From positions 1,302,001 through 1,366,000 of the forward strand of contig RQOL01000660.1 of the NCBI GenBank assembly GCA_013076295.1: DNA of 64,000 nt, read 5' to 3'. The DNA comes from Sanderia malayensis (lineage: Eukaryota > Cnidaria > Scyphozoa > Semaeostomeae > Pelagiidae). Positions within the stretch are counted from its first letter, which is position 1. Each line of letters begins with the position of its first letter. This document shows positions 17,112-28,600 of the stretch, one piece after another. The notes below the pieces were generated by a model that did no database searches, had not been told where the DNA came from, and was given only the letters and a program-made list of their open reading frames with translations. The translations under genes were made by a program, and so were the position numbers.

Positions 17112-17587
17112 TGTCAGAAATCGTCCTTTCGTTGACCTAACTTCTGACTTCCCGTTAGATTGTAAACTCGAATAAAATAGACTTTGGTGACTTTAGGAGA
17201 CTGTATTTGTTTAATCGTGTGACATGAGTTCGTTCCAATGAAGATCCATCTACACTGGAGCTTAGAATGTTATAACTGATAAATTTACTCTAAACGGTTT
17301 CTTTTATAGCTCTAAAGAGTGTGTATATTTACTGCGTGACATCATACAAGTTACATCATGTTACGCATTTGGCTCTGTATTGCTTAGTAACAACATGCAT
17401 GCAGCTAAATATTGACACCTACGTACGGTACACTCTGACAACAAAATACAACAAAACAGACGTTATTTTTAGCCTAAACGTAATCAGCTTACATAATCGA
17501 CGAAATTAAACAATGACAAAATATAAATGTAAATGCGATTGAGAGGTGTCTAGTCTGAGTCGATCAATAGTGGATTTATTCATCACA
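17112..17587 (-). repeat. 3' LTR of the outer BEL element
   Basis: 476 bp beginning TGTGATGAATAAATCC and ending TTTCTGACA on the minus strand, between the polypurine tract and HNMT sequence. No partner LTR exists at the 5' end. Confidence 0.75.
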
Positions 17588-17606
17588 CACCACCCCCAAA
17601 TCAAAG

Positions 17607-18317
17607 TTAGATTTGATTTTCTTCTTCTTGAATCTGAGTTGCTTTCATGAGACTCTTTGCCTCGAGAGCTGCTTTTCTTTGTGGCCTTGAATCATATGCT
17701 GTCTCTTTTGTTTTATTATTTCCTTGAGTCTTCTTATCATTTGAATCTGCTTGAAGTTCCAATGGGTACAAGTTCTGAACAGGTCGATCGATTTCATAAG
17801 TCTTGCCTCTTGTAGTTGTCTTTAGAGTAACTCCTCTCTCTACGCCATCTTTACCGCGGATTATGTCAATAACCTTTCCCAGCTTCCACTTGTTTCTTGG
17901 TAGATTTTCATCCTTTACCAGTACAATATCTCCAACTGCTATTTTGTTGTACCCTCCTTGATTGATCTTGTGGTGTTCTCTTAGACTTGTTAAGTATTCT
18001 CGTGACCATCGTTTCCAGCATTTTTCTCTGCACTTTTGAAGATACCGTAGTCTCTTTCTTGTTGGGATCTTGTCTTCATCGCTGAATATTTCTTCATCTC
18101 TGATTGGCTTGATTCGTCTGCCATGTATCAAGTGATTTGGAGTCAATACTTCATCTTCCAATTGATCGGTTTGGTAGGTCAGTGGTCTGTTATTTAAACA
18201 GAACTCAATGTCCAACAGAACCTCTTGTAATTCGCTGACGGTAAGATTTGCAAGACCGAGGGTTTTCCTGAAGGTATTCTTCACCATCCCGACCATTCTT
18301 TCGAAAAACCTCCCCAC
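17607..18317 (-). pseudogene. Outer BEL: integrase C-terminal region and DUF5641-like tail
   Basis: 236 codons starting in the integrase core's last block (FFERMVGMVKNTF, with the third catalytic Glu) through NNRPLTYQ, TPNHLIHGR and the tail GDIVLVKDENLPRNKWKLGKV. It is a separate frame because of a 1-base indel near 18300 relative to the segment upstream. Confidence 0.88.
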
Positions 18318-18931
18318 CAGGGGGATCTTGAGAGATTGAACCTCCAGTTAATCTTCTGTTCTTGCAACAAGTCTTGCATCCTCTCATTGTTGACTATTGC
18401 TTGAAGCCATCTTGCAGTCGCTTGAAACGTTTTGGCGTTGTCTGAGACGATTAACTGTGGTGTTCCTCTTCGTGCTATCAATGCCTTTAGGCTTTTTCTG
18501 AACGTTTTTGCTGACAGATCCTCCACGAGTTCAATATGTATTGCTCTCGATGTTGCACAAGTGAAAAGAGTGATGTATGTCTTCTTCTGTCTCTTTCCTT
18601 CCTTGCAGTAGAAAGGACCGGCAAAGTCAACTCCTGTGGTTAGGAATGCATGGCCAGGTGTCACTCTGAAGTCTGGAACTGGTGCAGTTGTTGGCTGTTT
18701 GTAAGGCTTTACACTGTAGCGTTTACAATGGTTGCAAGAGCTGATGATCCTTTTCACTTCCTGTCGACCTTTAGGCACCCAGAATCTGCTTCTCAGCTCT
18801 GCCAGCGTAGTAGCCACCCCATATGCAACACTCTTCGATGAGAATCGATAACCAGAAGGCTGGTAAGGTGATGCTGCTTTGGAACATATATTGGCTGTTG
18901 GTCTTCCTGCTGTTGGAACCTGCCAAAACAT
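18281..18931 (-). pseudogene. Outer BEL: integrase zinc and core region
   Basis: Contains the zinc-binding CNHCKRY part and the DDE core: TTGVDFAGPFYCKEGKRQKK (first Asp) and LIVSDNAKTF (second Asp). Joined to the RT-RH segment through a 1-base loss in a G run near 18838, and to the tail through another indel near 18300. Confidence 0.88.
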
Positions 18932-20901
18932 CTTAGTATTCCGTTTCTGTCTTCCTTGAGGCCAAGCTGGTTTATTTGCTCGGCTGTTGGACGATGCTGT
19001 TGCTGAACACTCTTAACCCAAACTTCTTCTGCTTTCTTGATCTCTTCTACGGTTAGAGTTTCATGTTTCTCCAGTGATCTTCTCCTTATCTTGTTGATAA
19101 AGCGAAGCACCCATGCTGTTACTCTGAACAGTTTCATTCCGCAATTGTATCGTTTAGGATCCATGCAGCAACTGATTCCAAGTTTCACTTCTGTTGTTGC
19201 GATAACCACAGTAGCTAGTCTCATTTCTCCCTTTACTTCTTCACTTGCTAGTGCTTGAGGCTGCATCGGCCAGTCTTCTCTTTGTGTGAGCCATGTTGGT
19301 CCATTCCACCACTTTCCGCAATGTTGTAGTTTGACTGCAGTCATTCCTCGGGTCCCCATGTCGGCAGGATTGTCTTCTGTCGGGCAGTACATCCATTTCA
19401 CGTCAGCAGCTAGAATCTGGTCAACTCTTTTACGAACGAACTGTTTCCATTCGCCTTTGTTTTCCAGCCAGCAGAGTACAGTTTGGCTATCCAGCCATCC
19501 ATAGGTCTGTGTTACTTCAACTTTCAGTGCTGCTTTCACGTTCTGGATCAATTTGGTTAGCATCTGAGCCCCAATCAGTTCGAGTCTTGGCACTGACGTA
19601 TTGGGTTTGGCTACTCTTGCTTTGGCTGTCAGCTGTTTCACATACGTTCCAGTCGATTGTGTTATCTTCAGGTAGATCACTGCACAGCATGCTGCTATAC
19701 TTGAATCTGCAAAGCCATGCATTTCAATGCTTGCTATTCTTTCTTCTGGATATGCGATCAAACATCTATCGAAGGTGAGAACTGGATGCTCTTTCAGGCT
19801 CGTCAGCCACTTTCTCCACCTTTTAAGTAAGTCTTCTGCAATTTGTGCATCCCATCCCAGTTTCCGCATACATACTTCATGGTAGATAATCTTTCCCAAT
19901 ATGGTGACGGGACTTGCACCTCCGATTGGATCATAGATGGCTGCCACGATTCTTAGAACTCCTCGTTGTGTTGGTTCGTGTTCCATTGCTGCGAGTTTCT
20001 CAAGGCTGACACCCATTACATCGGTTTCTTGATTCCAAATAACACCTAGCACTTTATCGTTTGCATTCTTTGTGCTAGTGTTAGTAGATGCTGTTGCGTT
20101 TGCATTCTCTTCACCAACCCTCTGCGCTACGTTCGTTTCATCTCGTAATTCTGGTATGTTAGACTTCCATTTTCTCATGTTGAAATGTCCATCCTTGAAT
20201 CTGTCGATCAGTTTCCCTTTCAATGTGCTGACTTCTTCTGCATTAGCTCCTCCGCAGGCCATATCATCCACGTATAGGCCTTTCGTGACACAGTCCACAA
20301 ATTCAGGGTCTTCATGCTTGTAATTCTCCATATGGTATCTGATAGTGGCTCCAAGTAGAAAAGGACTGGGACCTGAACCAAAGATCACTCTTGTGAACCG
20401 CAATTCTTGTATTTCTGCGTTTTCTTTGGGTAGATCTGTAGGCCAGAGAAATCTCATCGCATCACGATCTTCTTTGTCGACTTTGATCTGCAAGAATGCT
20501 TGTTGAATGTCTCCAAGTAGTGCAACTGGATACATCCGGAACCTGATCAAGATGTCGTATAAAAGGGGCTGCAGAGGTGGTCCAATGTGGAGACAATCAT
20601 TCATAGACTTGTCATACTTGCGCTCTTTGGCTGAACAATCGTAAACAATTCTCAACTTCGTAGTCTCGGCTTCTCTTCGAATCACTGCATGGTGTGGGAT
20701 ATAGTGAACATGCTTGCCATCTGGTTGTTCTGGTACAGGCTCTACTATCCCATCTTTGATTTGCTGCTGAATGACGTCATCGTATGCTCTCAAGTCTTCT
20801 GGTGATTTCTTCAACTTCTTCAATTGCCCCGCCAATCTTCCTTGGCACATCTGCTTGTTGTTTGGCAGGAAGAAATTTCCCTTTTTCCAAGGGAGCTTCA
20901 C
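18793..20901 (-). pseudogene. Outer BEL: reverse transcriptase-RNase H
   Basis: 702 codons. RT landmarks: KLRIVYDCSAK, ALLGDIQQAFLQI, FGSGPSPFLLGA and KGLYVDDMACGG (YVDD catalytic box). The A17/Pao RNase H region follows (HGFADSSIAACCAVIY, PRLELIGAQ, GWLDSQTVLCWL). It follows an in-frame TAG at 20902-20904 that replaces a Tyr codon conserved in the inner element. Confidence 0.9.
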
Positions 20902-20904
20902 GGA

Positions 20905-22095
20905 CTATCTGCCATCCTCGTCTCTCGTTATGTTGTCTTTGAATTCTTCGAAAACATCTTCGCTGCCATCTTTAATACCAAGAACATCCAAGTCATAGAG
21001 CTGTTTGAATTCTTCATTGACAGATTTCGGCTGTTCGATCATCAGATTTGCTACTGCGTGTTCATCATTCGACTGCTGGTCTTGAATCGTTCCCATGAGC
21101 GTCCATCCTAATATGGTTTCTTCAGCCATTGGCTCGTTGTTATTTCCTTTTATCATGTGTCCGGTTCTGATATGGGCATAGTCTTTTACCCCAAGTATGG
21201 CGTGAATCTCCAGGTTGTCTTCTTGGGATACATCTGAAAACCATATTCCGTTTAGGTGGGCGAACTTCTCCCTCTGCCTCTCTGGATGAGCATTTGGAAC
21301 CGATGTCAGCATGTAGAGGTCCAATTCTGCAAATTCTGTCGAAAATCTGTTTTTGTTTGCCTTGCCCACTCCAGCAACTTCAAGATTGTAGACTGGGCAT
21401 TTAACTTCTTTTTCTCCATTTACTGTGCCGATTATTCGCTTCTCTGTACGAACTGGATTTTCTGCTATTTTCCGGCCATGTTCTCTGCTAATGTAGGACT
21501 TTCCACTTCCTCCATCCAATAAAATGCGACACTTTTCCCCTCCAACGTTTGCAATAACGGTCTGATAAGCTGCTGGGCCTCCTTGTATATGTCCGTTCAG
21601 ATCTCGGGTTGCTGTTTCATTACTTCTGGCTGACATCGTTTCATTGGAGGTTCCACTTGCTTCAGATCTGGTACATATCGAGGAATGGTGTTTTCCTTTG
21701 CAGTGATAACAGACATTCCGGCTTTGACATTCTTTCAGTGTGTGGTTATTTCTTGTGCAGTTGTAGCATCGCCTCTGACTCTGAAGGATGGTTTTTCGAT
21801 CTGCTACGCTGCTCACACTCGTGCATTCGAATGCTTTATGGCCTCCCTTGCAGTAAACGCATTCTTGCCTTCTTGTTGTTGTCGCGTGTACCACTTCTCT
21901 TCTTGTTGGTGATGATGGTTCGAATCTTGATGTTTCTGTTGGCTCGATTTCTTCACAGGTTTTGAGGTAAATCCATAACTTCTCCAAGAATTTCGTGAAA
22001 TCCCATTTCGTCCAGTTTCTATCATCTTTCGTCAGTTCGTAGCGAATTGGGCGTGGCAACTTCATCATGGTTTCTTCTACCAGACACATTACATG
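20905..22095 (-). pseudogene. Outer BEL: Gag C-terminus, zinc knuckles and aspartic protease
   Basis: Continues gag after the nested insertion. Three knuckle-like clusters (CVYCKGGHKAFEC, CYNCTRNNHTLKEC, CYHCKGKHHSSIC), then a retroviral-type protease region, CRILLDGGSGKSY. The active-site triad reads DGG where D-S/T-G is normal and the inner element has DSG, so the protease may be inactive. It ends at the TAG before the RT part. Confidence 0.87.
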
Positions 22096-22553
22096 TGTGC
22101 TGAAATGAATCAATCATTGACGCATGTTGCATGCCCTTGCTAAGAGGGAATATTGATACTAAGGACTTAAATCCGACTTACAACCTCTTGGCAAGGGTAT
22201 GCCAACTAGACAATTAGGCGCTGAGCTGACAGTTGATTTAGTATTGTTTTAAATTGAATATAATCTTTTGTAATGCATTTTATAGTGAGTTAGCAAAAAA
22301 TCATTCTGGGAATCGGACGCAACAGCCTCGTCAAAGTTCGTAAGTAATGCTTCTTTTGAACATTTTAGTAATTTAATTGGCCATTTATTGATTTGTAGTT
22401 ATTGATTGTAGTTATTGATTGTAGTTATTGATTGTAGTTATAGTTAAACGTTTTATGGTTTTGTTATTGATGTTAATTATTATACAGTTATACAGTCTCC
22501 TAATCTTCATATTTTTGGGCCTATCGGTTTAAGTGTGCCGTGGATTCCCAACA
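22096..22553 (+). repeat. 5' LTR of the inner BEL element
   Basis: 458 bp, TG...CA, with a short internal run of ATTGATTGTAGTT repeats. The left flank is CATG. Sequence after 22553 (TTAATGTGGTCCACCGAGCC) is where the primer-binding site should be; I did not assign the tRNA. Confidence 0.93.
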
Positions 22554-22672
22554 CTTAATGTGGTCCACCGAGCCGGATACAGGCTATAGCTTATCGAATA
22601 GAAGTAATCTTTTGAGATTTAATTACATAACTTTGAGTCAGAAACAGCTAGTTCTTAAGAATAATTTTAAAC

Positions 22673-25600
22673 ATGTCGCGACGAGGGGAAAGCCCGTATT
22701 CAGTGCCGGAATTCAGAAGAGACGAGTTTGATGATGCTGAGATGTTATCGATACTGGTTGAGCGGCAAGACAAACACAGCAGTAGTCAATCGATTTGTTC
22801 AGATGGTCGTGACATCCGATCCAACCCGCTTCAGACAGGTGAAGCACACAGTGGAACCGTCAGATCCGTCGAACAGATCCGATCCTACCCGCTTCAGACA
22901 GGTGAAGCACACAGTGGAACCGTCAGATCCGTCGAACAGATCCGATCCAACCCGCTTCAGACAGGTGAAGCATACAGTGGAACCGTCAGATCCGTCGAAC
23001 AGATCCGATCCTACCCGCTTCAGACAGGTGAAGCACACAGTGGAACCGTCAGATCCGTCGAACAGATCCGATCCAACCCGCTTCAGACAGGTGAAGCATA
23101 CAGTGGAACCGTCAGATCCGTCGAACAGATCCGATCCAACCCGCTTCAGACAGGTGAAGCACACAGTGGAGCCGTCAGATCGTCCGAACAGATGAGATCC
23201 TACCCGCTTCAGACAGGTGAAGCATACAGTGGAGCCGTCAGATCCATCGAACAGATCCGATCCAACCCGCTTCAGACAGGTGAAGCACACAGTGGAGCCG
23301 TCAGATCGTCCGAACAGATGAGATCCTACCCGCTTCAGACAGGTGAAGCACACAGTGGAACCGTCAGATCCGTCGAACAGATCCGATCCAACCCGCTTCA
23401 GACAGGTGAAGCACACAGTGGAGCCGTCAGATCGTCCGAACAGATGAGATCCTACCCGCTTCAGACAGGTGAAGCATACAGTGGAGCCGTCAGATCCATC
23501 GAACAGATCCGATCCAACCCGCTTCAGACAGGTGAAGCACACAGTGGAGCCGTCAGATCGTCCGAACAGATGAGATCCTACCCGCTTCAGACAGGTGAAG
23601 CATACAGTGGACCGTCAGATCCGTCGAACAGATCCGATCCAACCCGCTTCAGACAGGTGAAGCACACAGTGGAGCCATCAGATCATTCGAACAGATCCGA
23701 TCTACCCGCTCAGACAGGTGAAGCATTCAACCTTCCAGTGACGCCTGTAGCTGCAGGAAACCAGATATTACCTATGTCCATCAATCACGCGCAATCGCCT
23801 CCTCAGCTTCAACCAATCCATATGCAACCAAGTCAATTCCGATTGCCTAGAGCAGCGATTAAGTTGCAAAAAGCCGAAGAAGACAGAGCCATAGCATGGC
23901 AGTTAATAGCAAGATTGTTAGTCTCGGTAGACGAAAATACTGATGATGTCGAAGATGTTGCGGATAAATGTGAAGCATTAACACGTGCATTGAAAAGACT
24001 TGAGGAAAGCAGCCGGAAGGTAGAGATAAGACAAAAGGAGATGGGTGTGTCGATTGAAGAAAGGTTAAACACTATGGAAACACACGAGAAACAAGTAGTA
24101 AGAATAAAATCAAAACTGAGGAACCTTTCAAGGAAGCCAGAAAGCGATGGCCCATCAGCTGCAAGAAGAGACAATCACTACACCGGAATCCGTTTGCCAA
24201 AAATGGAATTGAAGCCATTTGATGGTGACGTCATGAAATGGCACGAATTTTGGGAATGTTTTGAACATGGTGTTCATGCCAATCCTTCATTGCCGGACCA
24301 TCAGAAATTACAATATCTGAAAAACTGCTTAAGGGGACCTGCCTTTGTGACGATTTCAGATATCCAACTGAGGGGAGACCAATATGAAGCTGCAATTCGT
24401 CTATTGAAGGACAGATATGGCCACAGAAGTACACTACGCAAGGCACACCTTGATGGCATTGAAAGACTACCGGCAATCAGCAACAGCTACGAGCTATACA
24501 GGCTCAAGCGGTTTCACGAAGAAGTAGAATGCCACGTGAAAGCATTAACTGCTATTGGAGTCAGTCAGATGGAATACTCTATGACAATGGTGCCAAAGGT
24601 GCTTGGCAAGCTTCCATTTGAAATCAGAATGAGGTTGACGGAAAACCAAGATGAGGATGATGACCTGACAATGATGCAATTGATAGAAGGTCTAAGAAGA
24701 TGCGTGCGTGTAATGGAGAAATGCGGAGTTGCTACTAAATCCTCCACAAGTCAACCACACCCAAAAAAGCCGCTGGAAAGACCTTCTATTCCAAGCCAAG
24801 CAGAAACCAGAACCTGGCAGGCCACAGGAGCAACCTTAACCTCTGTCCAGCATCAGAAGAAAGAAACTTGCGAATTCTGTCTTGGTGAGCACAAAGCGTC
24901 AGACTGCAGCAAGTATACAACGGTTAAAGAAAGAGAAGCAGTAATAAAGAAGTACAAAAGGTGTTATGGATGTCTAAAACGTGGACATGTGCTATCCAAA
25001 TGCAATAAAGCAGAGACTTGCAGCAAATGCGCGAAGTCAAAGCACCACGAAACATTGTGTAACGGAATTAGAGAACCTACAGGAGTACTGAACTCAAAGA
25101 CAATGAATCCAACAGCAGCAATAGCCTACCAGACCTTGATTGCACGAGTACACACGGCAAGCGGAGAAGGAACAACGAAGTGCAGAGTACTGTTGGACAG
25201 TGGAAGTGCTAGAAGTTTTGCAACGGAGAAGCTGATAAAAAGACTAGAAAGTAAACCAGTCAGTAAGATGAGTCAAACGCTAGAAGGTTTGAATGGAAGC
25301 CTTCAAGAATTGAAGACAGAGATTCATGAATTGCAGCTGAGCAGTCTAGATGGCAATTGCAGCATTCCCGTGGAAGTAAAGACAATACCTGCAGTGACAA
25401 CCGTTGGAAATCCTGCTCCACTGAAATTAAAAGAGAGATATGCTCATTTGAAAGACGTATACTTTACAGACGTAACGAAGGAGTGCAACTTGGAAGTTGA
25501 TATGCTGCTGGGCAGCCAACATCTGGCTGAAATATTGACAGGGCAGATGCACAAAGGACGATCGGGAGAGCCTGTAGCAGTACACACTGCGTTGGGCTGG

Positions 25601-28600
25601 ACATTGATGGGACCAACCGGACTAGGCGCAGTCAAGGAAGAAGAGGAGCCGGTCCACCTGGTAAGAGAACGAAATGCTTCAATCAGCAAGGATGTCTCAA
25701 GACTGTGGGATCTCGAGACATTGGGAATAAAAGAAGAAGACCCTGTGCACATGGCGTTTGAAGAAGATATCAGATTCACAGGAAAGAGATATTCTGTTCC
25801 GCTGCCCTGGCGTGAAGGGAAGTTTAAAGTTCCAATGAACCGAGGTCTAGCAGAAGGAAGGTTGAACAACCAACTAAAGAAGTTGAAGAAGACCCCGGAC
25901 ATTCTGAAAGAATATGATGCAATCATCCAACAGCAACTCGAAGAAGGCATAATAGAACGTGTTCCGGAAAATGCAACAGGACAAAGAGTGACGTACATCC
26001 CACATCAAGCTGTCGTACGTGAAGAAGCAGCAACAACAAAAGTGAGAGTGGTATATGACGCGTCTGCAAAGGTGACAAAGGGTGCAAAATCATTGAATGA
26101 GTGCTTGCATACTGGTCCTTCACTGAATCCGTTGCTGTTTTCAATATTGCTGAACTTTAGAATGCACGCAATCATCCTCATGGCTGACATAAAGCAAGCA
26201 TTCTTACAAATAGAGATCGAGCCAGAAGATCGAGACGCCATGAGATTTCTCTGGGTAAAGAATGCAACGGAAAACGACTTTGAAATCGAAGAATTCAGAT
26301 TTACAAGAGCCATTTTTGGCGCTGGACCGAGTCCGTTTATCCTGTCCGCTACAGTCAGACATCACTTGTCAAAGTATAAGGAAGAAAACGAAGAATTGGT
26401 CCAAGATGTGAACCAAAGCTTGTATGTGGATGATTATATCTCTGGTGGTGACAATGCGGAGGAGCTAATATCTCGAAAGCAAATACTGGTGCAAATATTT
26501 GAAGAAGGAGGCTTCTGCTTGCGAAAATGGTTCTCCAACGACGCAATTGTGCGAGAAAAGATCAATGAAGAAGCAACAGAGGAACAACGAAAGGTTCTGG
26601 GAGTCACATGGCAGCCCAGCTGCGACATATTGTTAGTGGATTTGAATCTAACAAAGCCACCAACACCGGTGACAAGAAGAAGTTTGCTCAGTTGCTTGTC
26701 GTCAGTTTTTGATCCTCTGGGACTAGCAGGTCCGGTGATTTTGAAGGCAAGATTGATTTTCCAATCGATTTGTGCAAGAGGACTGGACTGGAATGAAGAA
26801 CTGCCAGCAGAAGAGCAAGCGCAATTTCACAGCTGGCTGCAAGGCATACAAGAAATGAAGCACTTGGCTGTTCCTAGAAGAGTATTGTCTGCAGCGACAG
26901 AATCCACAGCAAATGAAATGGTCCTGCACGTATTCTGTGATGCGAGCAAATTGGGCTATTGTGCAGCAGCATATATTGTGTCCAAGTGCGGTGAAGAAAT
27001 AACCAGCAGATTACTGACAGCAAAGTGCAGACTAGCCCCACTGAAGACGATTACAATTCCGAGGTTAGAACTTCTATCTGCTGTTACTGGTGCAAGATTG
27101 GCAAGATCAGTGATAAAGGCGTTGGACGGTTGGAAGCTAGACAAGATCAATATGTGGCTCGATAGCTTGACTGCTCTATATTGGATTGCAAATAATGGGG
27201 CATGGAAACCCTTCGTAAATAACAGAGTGAAAGAGATCCATGAAACGATTCCTGAAGCAACATGGTATCATTGCCCCACTGAAATAAACCCTAGTGACAT
27301 GGGAACACGTGGTGTGACTGCCAGCAGACTGCAGCATTCTCCATTGTGGTGGGAAGGGCCGACATTCTTGAAGAGAGAAAAGGAGCACTGGCCAAAGCAA
27401 CCAGCCAATTTCCAACCAGACGAAGAGGCCAACACCGAAGAAAGATCTCCCACACTCACAGTTGTAAACGAGGGGAGTATCAAGCTAACAGAAGCAATCG
27501 ACCTGAGAAGATTCAGTAGCCTCAGAAGACTTCTTGGTTGCCTTGCCAGAATGAAGCGATTCATTGACAACTGCAGAAGGGCAAAGGATAGTAGGGTGAC
27601 GTCACACGTGCTGAGCATTGAGGAAGTGAGGGAGACTAGAGAGTGGATTGTCAAGGCCTTGCAGAAAGACATGAAGGGAGATGCAGACTACGAAGCAAGA
27701 ACTAGAGACTTGGGTGCGTATCTGCACACGGACGGCTTCATCAGATGCGGAGGTCGGTTGAAAAACACAAGTCTGACCTTTGACCAGAAGCACCCAATCC
27801 TCCTCCCCACACGGCACAAGGTTACAGAGTTGATTGTGCAAGAATGTCACCAGAGAATTGGACATGAAAAAGTGAACAGAACGTTGGCTGAAGTCAGAGC
27901 TCAGTATTGGATTCCAAGAGGTCGACAGTTGGTGAAGTCCGTGATAAAAGGGTGTCAACAATGCAGATTGCTTTCAGGAAGCCATCTAAAGGCCCCAGCA
28001 ATGGCACCATTACCGGACACTAGAGTGGTCCGAACCAGGCCTTTCCAGCACACTGGAGTGGACTTTGCCGGACCACTCTATGTCAAAACGGAGAAAGGAA
28101 AGACCTCTAAGGCATACATTGCTTTATTCACATGTGCAACTACAAGAGCGGTGAATTTGGAGCTAGTTGAGGACATGGCTGTCTCCACCTTCAAATTGGC
28201 ATTAGAACGATTCATTGCAGCATGGGGAGTGCCAAACCTTATCATCAGTGACAACGGCAGCACATTCAGGGCGACGGCAGTAGACTTGCATCAGCTGTAT
28301 GAGCACCCTGAAGTGCAAGCATATCTGGCAGACAACTACATAACCTGGAAATTCAATTTGGCGTTGGCACCTTGGTGGGGAGGATGGTTTGAAAAGATGG
28401 TGGGGCTGACGAAAGGGATTTTACGAAGATGTCTGGGCAAGGCCATGCTACGCTTCAGAGAGATGGAAGTGGTTTTAAAGAAGGTTCAGGCCATTCTTAA
28501 TAACCGCCCTTTATGCTACCAAGGAGAGGAGTTAGAAGAAGAAAGCATGACACCAAACCATCTGATCTTTGGACACAGACTGGTGCAGATGCCTGATATT

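Noticed and set aside
22799..23542. 247-codon minus-strand ORF of CFTCLKRVGSDLFDGSDGST repeats
   Set aside because: Antisense shadow of the 63-bp repeat array; open only because the unit length is a multiple of three.
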